Notes: generated by a model not told the origin, from the letters alone. Counted from the first letter of the stretch, positions 42,856 through 52,828 are shown. The stretch is 64,000 nt of DNA from Ensifer adhaerens (GCF_020035535.1 NZ_CP083349.1:2604001-2668000); one strand, 5' to 3'. Made by a program: numbers and translations.

Positions 42856-45677
42856 GCAGCCTGCCCTTCCTCTTCACCAACCCCGCCATCCTGGCCGCCC
42901 TGGTTGCCCTGCCGGTGATCTGGTGGCTGCTGCGCATGACGCCGCCAAGGCCCGCTGCCGAAGTCTTCCCGCCGCTGCGCATCCTGGCGTCCGTGATGAA
43001 GCGCGAGGAAACCCCGGCGCAAAGCCCCTGGTGGCTGACGCTGCTGCGCATGCTGCTGGCCGCCGCTGTGATCCTGGCGATCGCCGATCCGGTGTTCAAT
43101 CCGCGGCAGAACACGCTTTCGTCCGCCGGCCCGCTCGCGCTCGTCATCGACAACAGTTGGGCGACCGTCTCCGACTGGGATCGGCGGGTCGAGGCTGCCA
43201 ATGCGCTCATCGACGATGCGGAAGCCAAGGATCTGCCGGTCTCGATCGTCTTTACGACCGACCGCCAGCACGATGCGACGCCGGCCTCGGCCACCACCGC
43301 ACGAGACCGTCTCGCGGCGGCACAGCCGCAACCTCTTCCGGCCGTGCGCGATCGCGCGCTTGCCGCCATGAAAGCCGCCCTCTCGGGCTCGCCGCCCGGA
43401 ACGCTCGCCTTCCTCAGCGACGGGATCGAGGCCGGCGACGGCCAGACGATGCGTCAGGTCGCGGAGATCGGTGCTGCCAATGTCCGCCGGATCGAAGGCA
43501 ATGCGGAAAGCGCCATCGCACTGACGTCTGCAACCAATGAAAACGAGGGCATGCGGGTCACCGCATCGCGGCTGCCGATCGGCGAGCCGCGCGCCTACTA
43601 CGTCTTTGCCCGCGACGCGCGCGGCACCGCGATTGCCGAAGGTGAACTTCGCTTCGGCGCCGGCGCCACGACGGCAAATGCTCTCCTGAAAGCACCCTTC
43701 GAGCTGCGCAACGACTTCGCGCGTCTGACGATCGAGGGGCAGGCAACGGCCGGTGGCATCCACCTCCTCGACGACGGCAACCGCCGCCGCCGCGTGGCGC
43801 TTCTCAGCGGCGAGGTTCACCAGTCGCAGCCGCTGCTATCGCCGCTCTATTACATCAAGCGGGCGCTCGAACCGCATGCCGACCTGATCGAACCCAGAGA
43901 GGAAGCGATCAGCAAGGCGATAGCCGAGCTTCTCGCGCAAAATCCGTCGATCCTGGTGATGGCCGACGTCGGCCGGCTGCCGGATGAAAGCTATCCTGTG
44001 GTGACGCGCTGGCTGGAAAATGGCGGCATGCTCGTTCGCTTCGCCGGCCCACGGCTAGCGGGCGCCCCTGCCGACGACCCGCTCGTCCCGGTCGTGCTGA
44101 GGCAGGGCGAACGGTCCCTCGACGGCGCACTCTCCTGGTCGGAGCCGCAGCCGCTCGCTGACTATCCGTCGTCCAGCCCCTTTGCCGGCCTCGAGCATCC
44201 GCGCGACGTCCTCGTCAAGCGCCAGGTTCTGGCGCAGCCGACACCGGACCTCGCGGAACGGACCTGGGCAAATCTCGCCGATGGCACGCCTTTGGTCACG
44301 ACGGCCGAACGCGGGCGTGGCCGCATCGTGCTCTTCCATGTGAGCGCCGATCCGAGCTGGTCGAACCTGCCGATCTCGGGCTCCTTCGTCGACATGCTGC
44401 GCCGGTCCATTCAGCTTTCGCGCGCGGGCGGCGTTGCCGGCGACCAGACGAGCAAGGCGCAGACTCTGCCGCCCTATCGACTGCTGAACGCCCGAGGCGA
44501 ACTGACCACGGAAACAGGCAGCGCCCGTCCGCTCGAGATCGCCCCCGGAGTTCCGCCGACCGTGTCGGCTGACACGCCGCCCGGCCTCTACGGCTCGGAG
44601 GAGGGTTTCGTTGCCAACAATCTGCTCCCGGACGGCGGCAGTCTTGCTCCGATCAGAGGCAGTCTCGTCAGCGAGCGCGCGGAAGGACTGGAAGGTGTGC
44701 GCCCATTCTCGATCCGCCCCTACCTCTTCGGGCTCGCGCTGATGCTTTTCCTGATCGACACGCTGATCGTGCTCTATATGGCAGGCGGCCTCACCGGGTT
44801 GCGCGGTCGTGGAAGCCGTGGCGCCGCCGCGGCCACCGTTCTGGCCACCCTCGGCCTTGCGACGCTTGGCTTCGCGGCGCTCGCCCCCACGGTTGCTCAC
44901 GCGCAGGACAGCCAGCCGAGCGACGAGCAGACACTGCAGCGGCTCGACACGACCCACCTCGCCTATGTCATCACCGGCGAGGCCGAGGTCGACCGTCTGT
45001 CCGAGCAGGGCCTTCTTGGCCTCAGCAATTACCTGACCTATCGCACGGCCCTGGAACCGGGAGCGCCCGTCGGCGTCGATCTGGAACAGGACGAACTGGC
45101 GTTCTATCCGATCATCTATTGGCCGGTTTCGGCCACGGCGCCGATGCCGAGCAGCCGGGTGATGAGCCGGATCGACGCCTATATGCGCAACGGCGGGACC
45201 GTGCTCTTCGATACGCGCGACCAGTTCTCGTCGCTGACGCCTTCGGCCGCCGGCGACAGCCCCAATGTGCAGCGCCTGCAGGAAATGCTAAATGGCCTCG
45301 ACATTCCGCCGCTGGAACCTGTGCCCTCCGACCACGTGCTGACGAAGGCCTTCTACCTGCTTACGAATTTTCCCGGCCGCTATTCCGAGAGCCAGTTGTG
45401 GGTGGAAGCCGCTCCCAATGGCGCCGAGGAACAGAGCAACCGGCCGGTGCGTGGCGGCGATGGCGTGACGCCGATCATGATCACCGGCAACGACTTCGCC
45501 GGCGCCTGGGCTGTGGATGCCAACGGCGCGCCGCTTCTGCCGACGGTACCGCCAGACGAAATGCAACGCGAATATGCCTATCGCGCGGGCGTCAACATCA
45601 TGATGTATATGCTGACCGGCAACTACAAGTCCGATCAGGTGCATGTGCCGGACCTCCTCCAGAGGCTTGGGCAGTGA
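42852..45677 (+). CDS. Large membrane protein with BatA-like N-terminus and C-terminal DUF4159
   Basis: A 941-residue membrane protein. The N-terminal BatA-type region has membrane segments at about 8-27 and 61-79 and a degenerate VWA motif VIDNSWA at about 98-104 (the second MIDAS serine is missing). A long middle part follows. Membrane segments near PYLFGLALMLFLIDTLIVLYM and ATVLATLGLATLGFAAL precede a C-terminal DUF4159 domain (about 700-930) with GGTVLFDTRDQF. It overlaps both neighbours' ends closely and forms a complex with MoxR/DUF58 by analogy; the substrate is unknown. Confidence 0.87.
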   Translation: MSSLPFLFTNPAILAALVALPVIWWLLRMTPPRPAAEVFPPLRILASVMKREETPAQSPWWLTLLRMLLAAAVILAIADPVFNPRQNTLSSAGPLALVIDNSWATVSDWDRRVEAANALIDDAEAKDLPVSIVFTTDRQHDATPASATTARDRLAAAQPQPLPAVRDRALAAMKAALSGSPPGTLAFLSDGIEAGDGQTMRQVAEIGAANVRRIEGNAESAIALTSATNENEGMRVTASRLPIGEPRAYYVFARDARGTAIAEGELRFGAGATTANALLKAPFELRNDFARLTIEGQATAGGIHLLDDGNRRRRVALLSGEVHQSQPLLSPLYYIKRALEPHADLIEPREEAISKAIAELLAQNPSILVMADVGRLPDESYPVVTRWLENGGMLVRFAGPRLAGAPADDPLVPVVLRQGERSLDGALSWSEPQPLADYPSSSPFAGLEHPRDVLVKRQVLAQPTPDLAERTWANLADGTPLVTTAERGRGRIVLFHVSADPSWSNLPISGSFVDMLRRSIQLSRAGGVAGDQTSKAQTLPPYRLLNARGELTTETGSARPLEIAPGVPPTVSADTPPGLYGSEEGFVANNLLPDGGSLAPIRGSLVSERAEGLEGVRPFSIRPYLFGLALMLFLIDTLIVLYMAGGLTGLRGRGSRGAAAATVLATLGLATLGFAALAPTVAHAQDSQPSDEQTLQRLDTTHLAYVITGEAEVDRLSEQGLLGLSNYLTYRTALEPGAPVGVDLEQDELAFYPIIYWPVSATAPMPSSRVMSRIDAYMRNGGTVLFDTRDQFSSLTPSAAGDSPNVQRLQEMLNGLDIPPLEPVPSDHVLTKAFYLLTNFPGRYSESQLWVEAAPNGAEEQSNRPVRGGDGVTPIMITGNDFAGAWAVDANGAPLLPTVPPDEMQREYAYRAGVNIMMYMLTGNYKSDQVHVPDLLQRLGQ

Positions 45678-45687
45678 GGGCTGATCG

Positions 45688-47757
45688 ATGACTTATGGAT
45701 TTGCTCCGCTGCTTCCGCTGATGTTCTTCGTGCCGCTGCTGGTCGTCGCGGCCCTGTTCATCGGCTTCGGCCTGTGGCGAAAGATACGTGGCGCCTGGCT
45801 GCGCGCCCTCGCCTTGGCGGCACTTGCCCTGGCGATCGCCAATCCCTCCATCTTCGTCGAACTGCGTGACCCGCTCTCGACGATTGTTGCGATTGTCGTC
45901 GACCGCAGCCAGAGCCAGCAGAATGGCGACCGCACCGCGCAGACCGATCGTGCGGTCGAGGGCTTGAAGGCGCGACTGGCGGCGATACCGCTGATCGAGC
46001 CCCGCATCGTCGAGGCCAAGTCGGATCCGGCGAGCGTGTCGCCGGCGACCAATCTCTTCTCCACCCTTGCCACATCGCTCTCCGACGTCCCGCCCGCACG
46101 CATCGGCGGCGCCATTTTCGTGACCGATGGCCAGATCCATGACGTGCCGGATGTCAGCCGCAAGCTCGGCTTCGACGCCCCGGTCCATGGCCTGATCACC
46201 GGCAAGCCTGATGAGTTCGACCGGCGCGTCGAGCTCATCAACCCGCCGCGCTTCGGCATCGTCGGCGAAGAGCAGAAGCTCTCCTTCCGGGTTGTCGACG
46301 ATGGTGCCGCCCCCGGCGGGACCGCGGAAGTCAGCATCCGCCTCAACGGCAACGAGATCGCCCGGGAACGGGCCGAGCCGGGCACCGACGTTCCCTTCAG
46401 CTTCAAGGTTCCGCGCGGCGGCAACAACGTGCTCGAATTTGCGGTGGATGCCGTTCCAGGCGAAGTGACCACGACCAACAACCGCGCGGTCCACGTGCTC
46501 GACGGTATTCGCGAAAATCTGCGCGTTCTGCTCGTCTCCGGCGAACCGCATGCCGGTGAACGTGCCTGGCGCAACCTCTTGAAATCCGACGCGGCGGTCG
46601 ATCTGGTGCACTTCACCATTCTGCGTCCGCAGGAAAAGCAGGACGGCACCCCGATCAACGAGCTGTCGCTGATCGCCTTCCCGACCCGCGAACTGTTCGT
46701 CGACAAGATCAATGAGTTCGACCTGATCATCCTCGATCGCTACCAGCATCGCGGCCTCTTGCCGATCCTCTACTACGACAACATCGCGCAATATGTGGAG
46801 AATGGCGGCGCGCTGCTGATTGCAGCCGGGCCGGAACATGCCGGCGACGACTCGATCGCCGCAACGCCGCTTTCGGCCGTGCTTCCGGCCGCGCCCACGG
46901 GCGTGATGAACGAGAAGGCGTTCTTCCCCCGCCTGTCGGAGGAAGGCAAGAAGCACCCGGTCACCCGCGGTCTCGAAGGCTCCGACAGCGAGCCGCCGCA
47001 CTGGGGCCGCTGGTTCCGCACGGTCGATGTCGACAGGCCGCAGGGCAACACGGTGATGGAAGCCGCCGACGGCAAGCCGCTGCTGGTACTCAACCGCGTG
47101 GGCAAGGGCCGCGTCGCGATGCTCCTCTCAGACCAGGGCTGGCTCTGGGCGCGCGGCTTCGAAGGCGGCGGTCCGCATGTCTCGCTCTACCGCCGCACCG
47201 CCCACTGGCTGATGCAGGAACCCTCGCTTGAGGAAGAAGCGCTGACCGCGCGCGCCAGAGGCCGGACGCTTGAAATTACCCGCCAGACGATCGACGGCGA
47301 CCCCGGCCCCGTTTCCCTCGTTTCGCCCTCGGGCCAGAAGCAGGACGTGAAGCTGACCGAGCGCCAGCCGGGTCTCTACTCGGCCGAACTCGCCACGACC
47401 GAGACCGGACTGTTCGAGATGACCAACGGCGAACTCACGGCGCTCGCCCATGTCGGCGATCCCAATGCGCCGGAGTTCAAGGCAGCGATCTCGACTGAGG
47501 ACAAGCTGCGCCCCTGGGCGCAGAAGACCAAGGGCCTGGTGCGGCGTCTCGCCAGCGCCGACGGCCCGCTCGATCTGCCGACGGTGCTGCCGGTCAGAGG
47601 CTCGATACGCTCGGCCGACGATCAGCGCCTCTCCATCCGCATGACCGACGAGACCGTGTTGAAGGGCATCAACTCGCTGCCGCTGTTTACCGGGCTTCTC
47701 GGGCTTGCCGCCCTGCTCTTCCTGATCTCGGCCACCTGGTATCGCGAGGGACGATGA
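45688..47757 (+). CDS. Membrane protein with VWA-like and glutamine-amidotransferase-like domains
   Basis: A 689-residue protein with membrane segments at about 8-28 and 38-55 and one at the C-terminus (FTGLLGLAALLFLISATWY). After the first pair comes a VWA-like domain with a MIDAS DRSQS at 72-76 and GAIFVTDGQIHDV later. Then an Ig-like section and a class I glutamine amidotransferase-like fold (about 280-490, with GGALLIAAGPEHAG) follow. It is the fourth gene of the moxR operon and its stop overlaps the first acetyltransferase gene (ATGA). It probably assembles with the DUF4159 protein at the envelope. Confidence 0.82.
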   Translation: MTYGFAPLLPLMFFVPLLVVAALFIGFGLWRKIRGAWLRALALAALALAIANPSIFVELRDPLSTIVAIVVDRSQSQQNGDRTAQTDRAVEGLKARLAAIPLIEPRIVEAKSDPASVSPATNLFSTLATSLSDVPPARIGGAIFVTDGQIHDVPDVSRKLGFDAPVHGLITGKPDEFDRRVELINPPRFGIVGEEQKLSFRVVDDGAAPGGTAEVSIRLNGNEIARERAEPGTDVPFSFKVPRGGNNVLEFAVDAVPGEVTTTNNRAVHVLDGIRENLRVLLVSGEPHAGERAWRNLLKSDAAVDLVHFTILRPQEKQDGTPINELSLIAFPTRELFVDKINEFDLIILDRYQHRGLLPILYYDNIAQYVENGGALLIAAGPEHAGDDSIAATPLSAVLPAAPTGVMNEKAFFPRLSEEGKKHPVTRGLEGSDSEPPHWGRWFRTVDVDRPQGNTVMEAADGKPLLVLNRVGKGRVAMLLSDQGWLWARGFEGGGPHVSLYRRTAHWLMQEPSLEEEALTARARGRTLEITRQTIDGDPGPVSLVSPSGQKQDVKLTERQPGLYSAELATTETGLFEMTNGELTALAHVGDPNAPEFKAAISTEDKLRPWAQKTKGLVRRLASADGPLDLPTVLPVRGSIRSADDQRLSIRMTDETVLKGINSLPLFTGLLGLAALLFLISATWYREGR

Positions 47758-48248
47758 CCGATCAGACCATTGTCGTCAGCGACCTCCGCGACGCACCACA
47801 TTTCTTTGACTCCGTCGCCGACCGCGTCTGGCGTGCCTGGTGGGAACCGCACGGCTTCCCGCTGGACCACATCACCGGCCTGCTCCGGGCGAGCCTTGCC
47901 GAAGACGAGGAGCAACTCTGCCTCGTCGCGCATGCCGGAGATCGCTTCGTCGGCACGGCCTCGGTCATTGCTTCGGATCTCGAAGAGCGGCCGGACCTCA
48001 CCCCTTGGGTGGCAGCCGTCTGGGTCGATCCACCCTTCCGCAGAGCAGGCGTCGGCGGTGACATCGTGTTGAAGGCCGCCCATGCCGCTCTCGATACCGG
48101 CGCAGATACCGTCCATCTCTGCGCCCTCCCCGGCAAGCGTGCCTTCTATGAGCGTCTCGGCTGGCGGCTCGACGAAAGCGACGTGGGCGAAGACCGGCTC
48201 GACGTCTTCAGCATGGGCCGCGGCTCGCATCGCCGCGCATCTATCTAG
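47754..48248 (+). CDS. GNAT-family N-acetyltransferase
   Basis: A 164-residue GNAT enzyme. The acetyl-CoA-binding motif A covers VAAVWVDPPFRRAGVGGDIVLKAA, and FYERLGWRLDESD is the usual C-terminal part. Its ATG overlaps the stop codon of the moxR-operon membrane protein, so it is probably the fifth gene of that operon. Substrate unknown. Confidence 0.88.
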   Translation: MTDQTIVVSDLRDAPHFFDSVADRVWRAWWEPHGFPLDHITGLLRASLAEDEEQLCLVAHAGDRFVGTASVIASDLEERPDLTPWVAAVWVDPPFRRAGVGGDIVLKAAHAALDTGADTVHLCALPGKRAFYERLGWRLDESDVGEDRLDVFSMGRGSHRRASI

Positions 48249-48256
48249 GGATTTCG

Positions 48257-48679
48257 ATGTTTACGGTAACGGACGCGCCTCCGCCCGAGGCGTTGGAAGC
48301 GATCGGCAACGGCCTCACCGCCTTCAACGCCGCCGATGTCGGCCCGTCGGAGCGGCGACCACTCGCCGTTCTCGTCGGCGGCTTCGAGGCACAAGGGAAA
48401 CGCGGCGGGCTGAACGGCTACACCGGTTGGGGCTGGCTCTTCGTGCAATGGCTGTGGCTGCCGGAGGATCTCCGTGGACAGGGCCTTGCCGGCAAACTGC
48501 TGCAGGCGGCAGAAGACGAAGCTCGACGCCGCGGTTGCCACAGTGCCTGGATCGACACTTTCAACCCGCAGGCCCGGCGCGCCTACGAACGCCAGGGCTA
48601 CGCGGCCTTCGGCGAATTGCCGGACTTCCCCATCGGCCGCACCCGGGTCTTCCTGAAGAAATCCCTCGCCACAGGCTAA
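48257..48679 (+). CDS. GNAT-family N-acetyltransferase
   Basis: A 140-residue GNAT enzyme. The CoA-binding segment is LPEDLRGQGLAGKLLQAAEDEARRRGC, followed by STFNPQA-like IDTFNPQARRAYERQGYAAFGEL. It starts 8 bases after the previous acetyltransferase gene and is probably co-transcribed; the two are not close paralogues. Its relatives act on varied small molecules or proteins. It is convergent with a third GNAT gene. Confidence 0.88.
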   Translation: MFTVTDAPPPEALEAIGNGLTAFNAADVGPSERRPLAVLVGGFEAQGKRGGLNGYTGWGWLFVQWLWLPEDLRGQGLAGKLLQAAEDEARRRGCHSAWIDTFNPQARRAYERQGYAAFGELPDFPIGRTRVFLKKSLATG

Positions 48680-48681
48680 TG

Positions 48682-49227
48682 TCAGACGGCGAGCGGCAGC
48701 TCGAGCGGCGCGGCAAGCGCCAGAGCGTCGTCCCGCCAGCCGATGATGCCGGCAAGGCCCGCGTGTACGCCCTCGGCCATCGGCACGACGAGCACCCGCG
48801 CGGGATCGACCGGCCCCGGAAACTCGAGCGCTCCGTAACGCACCTTTTCGAAACCGAGCGGCTGATAATAGGGCGGGTCGCCGACGAGGATCACCGCTTC
48901 CGAACCGTTCCGCCGCGCCGCCTCGACGGCGATGCGTACCAGTTCCCGGCCGATGCCCATGTTCTTGTGCGACGGCCGCACGGCGAGCGGCCCGAGCAGA
49001 TGGCCCTTAATCGAGCCGGCCATTACAGGCGTCATGCGAACCGACGCGATCGTCTCGCCGTTGTCGGCGCAGATGAAAGAGAGAGACCGGTCATGCGGCC
49101 CCTGCTCCCGAATACGCGCGGCCGCCCGCGCAAACCGGCCGGGGCCAAAGGCTTCTTCATTGATGATTTCGATGGCGGCGTCATGGGACGCGTCTTCGGT
49201 CAGGTAGACGAGATCGTGCTTTTTCAT
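48682..49227 (-). CDS. GNAT-family N-acetyltransferase (YhbS-like)
   Basis: A 181-residue GNAT enzyme of the YhbS type. The motif GPLAVRPSHKNMGIGRELVRIAVE is the acetyl-CoA-binding loop, followed by VILVGDPPYYQPLGFEKV, typical of YhbS-like proteins. It ends 2 bases from the stop of the previous GNAT gene on the other strand. No operon partner is visible. Substrate unknown. Confidence 0.88.
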   Translation of the reverse strand: MKKHDLVYLTEDASHDAAIEIINEEAFGPGRFARAAARIREQGPHDRSLSFICADNGETIASVRMTPVMAGSIKGHLLGPLAVRPSHKNMGIGRELVRIAVEAARRNGSEAVILVGDPPYYQPLGFEKVRYGALEFPGPVDPARVLVVPMAEGVHAGLAGIIGWRDDALALAAPLELPLAV

Positions 49228-49486
49228 GGGATCGAGAAACCAGGCATGCGGACAGACATAGGGATGGCTTCGCCCGATGAGGGCGTTGGCAGCATCAGCG
49301 TCGTCGCAGGTTTCCCGAGAGCATCATCTGTGTGGATTCTTCCAGACACGAAAAAAGTTGTGAGATCGCCGATAGCAGAAAAATGCCCTCTGTCAAAGCC
49401 TAAAACGCACTGTTCTGAATTCGCCATCTATCGGACGCCGCCGGAAGCGCTATCTATTGACGCAACGATCACGAAGGAGTTTTCCA

Positions 49487-50464
49487 ATGGGTAGATTGGT
49501 GGACGGCGTCTGGCAGGACGTCTGGTACGACACCGTGGCAACGAACGGCCACTTCAAGCGCAGCGCTTCGCAGTTCCGCAACTGGGTGACCGCGGACGGT
49601 TCGGCCGGCCCGAGCGGCGACGCCGGCTTCAAGGCAGAGGCCGGTCGCTATCACCTCTATGTCTCGCTCGCCTGTCCCTGGGCACACCGCACGCTGATCT
49701 TCCGCAAGCTGAAGAAGCTCGAGGAGCTGATCCCCGTTTCGGTCGTCGATCCGCTGATGCTCGCCCAGGGCTGGGAATTCAAGGACGGCGGCATCGGCAC
49801 AGGAGACCACCTCTTCGGCTCGAAGGCGCTGTGGCAGCTCTACACCCGCGCCGACGCCAACTATTCCGGCCGCGTGACCGTGCCCGTCCTCTGGGACAAG
49901 AAGCAGAATACCATCGTCTCGAATGAATCCTCCGAAATCATCCGGATGTTCAATTCCGCCTTCGATGGCCTCACCGGCTCGACGCTCGATTTCTATCCGG
50001 AAGAGCTGCGCGGCGAGATCGATGCCTTGAACACCGACGTCTACAACGACGTCAACAACGGCGTCTACAAGGCCGGCTTTGCCACCACGCAAGGCGCCTA
50101 CGAGGAAAGCGTTGCCGCCCTCTTCGCTCGTCTCGACAAGCTGGAGGAACGCCTCGCCTCGCACCGCTACCTGACCGGCAGCCGCCTCACCGAGGCTGAC
50201 TGGCGACTGTTCACGACGCTGGTGCGCTTCGATCCTGTCTATGTCGGTCACTTCAAGTGCAATATCCGCCGCATCGCCGACTATCCGAACCTGCAGGGTT
50301 ACCTCAGGGAGCTCTACCAGGTGCCTGGCGTGGCCGAGACGGTCGACATGCGCCACATCAAGGAGCACTACTACCGCAGCCACACGACCATCAACCCGAC
50401 GGGTGTCGTACCGGTGGGTCCAGTGCTAGACCTCACCGCCCCGCATGGGCGTGAGGCTCTGTAG
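49487..50464 (+). CDS. Glutathionyl-hydroquinone reductase (GST Xi class)
   Basis: A 325-residue enzyme of the YqjG/EcmB/PcpF group, which reduces glutathionyl-hydroquinones. The catalytic Cys63 lies in LACPWAHRTL, followed by the thioredoxin-like domain; the C-terminal helical domain (about 170-320) includes RLTEADWRLFTTLVRFDPVYVGHFKCN. The start is ATG 49487, with GAAGGAG 8 bases upstream; an upstream in-frame ATG has no site. It probably protects against quinones. Confidence 0.92.
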   Translation: MGRLVDGVWQDVWYDTVATNGHFKRSASQFRNWVTADGSAGPSGDAGFKAEAGRYHLYVSLACPWAHRTLIFRKLKKLEELIPVSVVDPLMLAQGWEFKDGGIGTGDHLFGSKALWQLYTRADANYSGRVTVPVLWDKKQNTIVSNESSEIIRMFNSAFDGLTGSTLDFYPEELRGEIDALNTDVYNDVNNGVYKAGFATTQGAYEESVAALFARLDKLEERLASHRYLTGSRLTEADWRLFTTLVRFDPVYVGHFKCNIRRIADYPNLQGYLRELYQVPGVAETVDMRHIKEHYYRSHTTINPTGVVPVGPVLDLTAPHGREAL

Positions 50465-50494
50465 ATCGACAATGAAACGGAAAGTCGGTCGTGC

Positions 50495-51025
50495 CTACCA
50501 GTAGCGATCGATAGCAATGCTGCCGGCGAGCTCCGCAAGCCGGCGGCGGGTCGCCGGCGTGGTATCCTCCGGCAGCGCATCGAGCGCGAAGAAGCCACTT
50601 TCGGCAATTTCGAGATCGGGCGTCTTCGGCGCGCTCTGCCTGACACCGTCGCAGCGGTAGAAGACGACATGGTCGCGGCGGCTGGTGCGCCGGTTGTAGT
50701 AGACCTGGATGAGCACCGGTGGCACCGTCGTCTCCAGATTTCCCTCTTCGCGCAATTCGCGCAGCAAACCGTCGAGCGAGGCTTCGTCGCGGTCGAGGCC
50801 CCCGCCTGGCAGATGCCAGCCCGGCAGATAGGAATGGCGCACAAGGAAGACCCGGCCCTCGTCGTCGAAACAGGCAGCCCGCACGCCCATCGTCATGCCG
50901 CGCGCCATTGCATAGTAGGCGTGCGCGAGCCGCATCAGGAGCCGCAGATACCAGCGCCGCATCTCCGGTGGCCGATCCTGTTCCAGACGCCTTGCCCTTC
51001 CTTTTCCCGGCCGCACGCGATTCAT
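50495..51025 (-). CDS. NUDIX hydrolase
   Basis: A 176-residue NUDIX protein. The box reads GGLDRDEASLDGLLRELREEG; the conserved glycine after the EE pair is displaced by one (EEGNL where EExGU is expected), a mild deviation. RHSYLPGWHLPGGGLDRDE precedes it. A basic and helical N-terminus (about 1-45) is unusual and may contact the membrane or a partner. Substrate unknown. Confidence 0.85.
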   Translation of the reverse strand: MNRVRPGKGRARRLEQDRPPEMRRWYLRLLMRLAHAYYAMARGMTMGVRAACFDDEGRVFLVRHSYLPGWHLPGGGLDRDEASLDGLLRELREEGNLETTVPPVLIQVYYNRRTSRRDHVVFYRCDGVRQSAPKTPDLEIAESGFFALDALPEDTTPATRRRLAELAGSIAIDRYW

Positions 51026-51072
51026 CGGGCGACCTGATTCCCCTCGGCCGGAATATGCGCTAGACGGAGGCG

Positions 51073-51975
51073 ATGTTCAAATTTGCCCATATCTCCGATG
51101 TCCACCTCGGCCCTCTGCCCGAGCTATCCCTGAGGGAACTTGCGTCCAAGCGCATCACCGGCTTCGTCAACTGGCACCGCAATCGCAGCCGGCACCTCTT
51201 CACCGGCACGCTCGACACCCTTCTTGCGGATATCGAGAAGAAGGACCCTGACCATCTGGCGATGACAGGTGATCTCGTGAACCTCGCGTCGTCGCTCGAG
51301 ATCAAGGCCGTCACCGAATGGCTGGAGGACGCGGGCAAGCCGGAGAACATTTCCATCGTTCCGGGCAACCATGACGCCTATGTGCCGGGTGCCTACGAAA
51401 AGACGACCCGCGCCTGGTATCCCTATATGCGCGGCGACGATGCGCCCGCCCATTGGCATGAGCGGCACCATTGCTTTCCCTATATGCGGGTGCGCGGACC
51501 AGTCGCCCTGATCGGCTGCTCGACCGCCGTTGCGACGCCGCCATTTGCCGCCAGCGGATATTTCGGCCAGAGGCAGGCGCGCGCAACCGTCAACATGCTC
51601 AGGGCCGCCGGCGAAGCGGGTCTCTTTCGCATCGTCATGATCCATCACCCTCCGATCCGCGGCGCAGCCCCGATGCATAAGCGCATGATCGGCATCCGCC
51701 GCTTTGCCGCGACGATCTCGTCAGGCGGCGCGGAGCTCGTCATCCACGGCCACACCCATCTCAACACCGTCTACTGGCTGAAGGGCCCGCAGGCTCCGGT
51801 CCCGGTCGTCGGCATCGCCTCCGCCTCGCAGGGCCCGGGTGGTCACAAGCCGCCGGCCGCCTACAACCTCTTCACCGTGGTGGGTGAGCCTGGAAACTGG
51901 CACCTGACGCGCGAGCGCTATGCGCTGAACGGCGACGGCGCCACCGTGACGCTCGCCGAAACGACGCGTTTCTGA
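51073..51975 (+). CDS. Metallophosphoesterase (calcineurin-like)
   Basis: A 300-residue calcineurin-like phosphoesterase. Metal ligands are all present: ISDVHLG near the start, MTGDLVN, PGNHDAYV, HHPPIRG and HGHTHLN. There is no signal peptide, so it is cytoplasmic. GACGGAGGCG precedes the ATG. It is divergent from a NUDIX gene by 47 bases. The substrate could be a cyclic nucleotide or UDP-sugar-like ester; the sequence does not tell. Confidence 0.9.
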   Translation: MFKFAHISDVHLGPLPELSLRELASKRITGFVNWHRNRSRHLFTGTLDTLLADIEKKDPDHLAMTGDLVNLASSLEIKAVTEWLEDAGKPENISIVPGNHDAYVPGAYEKTTRAWYPYMRGDDAPAHWHERHHCFPYMRVRGPVALIGCSTAVATPPFAASGYFGQRQARATVNMLRAAGEAGLFRIVMIHHPPIRGAAPMHKRMIGIRRFAATISSGGAELVIHGHTHLNTVYWLKGPQAPVPVVGIASASQGPGGHKPPAAYNLFTVVGEPGNWHLTRERYALNGDGATVTLAETTRF

Positions 51976-52204
51976 GGCGACTGGGCGGACCTGCTTCGCA
52001 GAATATTCATCGCCCGGCGAATAATTTCCCGCATTCATGCGTCATACCCCGGTCGCGCTGCATGCTGGTGGCGCGCACCGTCTTCTGGCATGCTTCGTGG
52101 GTGGATCAGCCGATGGCGGTCTCCTTTCGAAGCGTCGACGACACGCGATCAGTTTGAAACCACGCGCGAGCCTTCGCGGGCATGCGCGAGAAACGGGAGA
52201 TGGC

Positions 52205-52756
52205 ATGATGTATCGGAAAAACCTGCTTTGTGCCCTGTTTGTGGCCGGCGCAACCAGCTTCATGGCGCAGGCCGTGATGGCCGCCGGCGAAGATACCAGC
52301 GAACCGCCCAAGAAGACCAAGACGACCAGCGAGTGCACTGGTGGCAAGGTCTGGGACGCGAAGAAGAATGCTTGCGTCAACGCCAAGAAGAGCGACCTCA
52401 GCGACGATATCCTGTTCCAGGCCGCCCGCGAGCTCGCCTATGACGGCCAGTATGAAAATTCCATCAAGGTGCTCGGCGCTGTCAAGGATCAGAAGAGCGC
52501 CCGCGTGCTCAACTATCTCGGCTATTCCAACCGCAAGGCCGGCCGCATGGAACTTGGCATGCAATACTACAAGCGCGCGCTGCAGGCCGACGAGAACTAC
52601 ATCCTCGCCCGCTCCTATATGGGCCAGGCCCTTATCGAACAGGGACGCGTCGAGGAAGCCCGCGTGCAGCTCGTCGAGATCCGCGATCGCGGCGGCGAAA
52701 ACACCTGGGCCTACCGCGCGCTGCTGCAATCACTCGGCGGCGTGCGCCAGTACTGA
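52205..52756 (+). CDS. Exported TPR protein
   Basis: A 183-residue exported protein with a signal peptide (residues 1-26, ending VMAAGE). A Lys-rich linker with two Cys (TSECTGGKVWDAKKNACVN) follows. Then TPR repeats (about 65-175): ILFQAARELAYDGQYENSIKVL, ARVLNYLGYSNRKAGRMELGMQYYKRAL and ILARSYMGQALIEQGRVEEA. Related proteins sit in the periplasm or outer envelope. The ATG follows GGGAGATGGC. Confidence 0.86.
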   Translation: MMYRKNLLCALFVAGATSFMAQAVMAAGEDTSEPPKKTKTTSECTGGKVWDAKKNACVNAKKSDLSDDILFQAARELAYDGQYENSIKVLGAVKDQKSARVLNYLGYSNRKAGRMELGMQYYKRALQADENYILARSYMGQALIEQGRVEEARVQLVEIRDRGGENTWAYRALLQSLGGVRQY

Positions 52757-52828
52757 CCGGGCGATAATATGGACGGGCGGCGCCGTGCGCCGCCTCGATC
52801 CGAGGTGCCACGGACACGCACCGGGACG

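Noticed and set aside
45598..47001. A 467-codon minus-strand open frame opposite the VWA/membrane gene
   Set aside because: Antisense shadow; the plus strand has clear membrane segments, a MIDAS motif and ATGA coupling.
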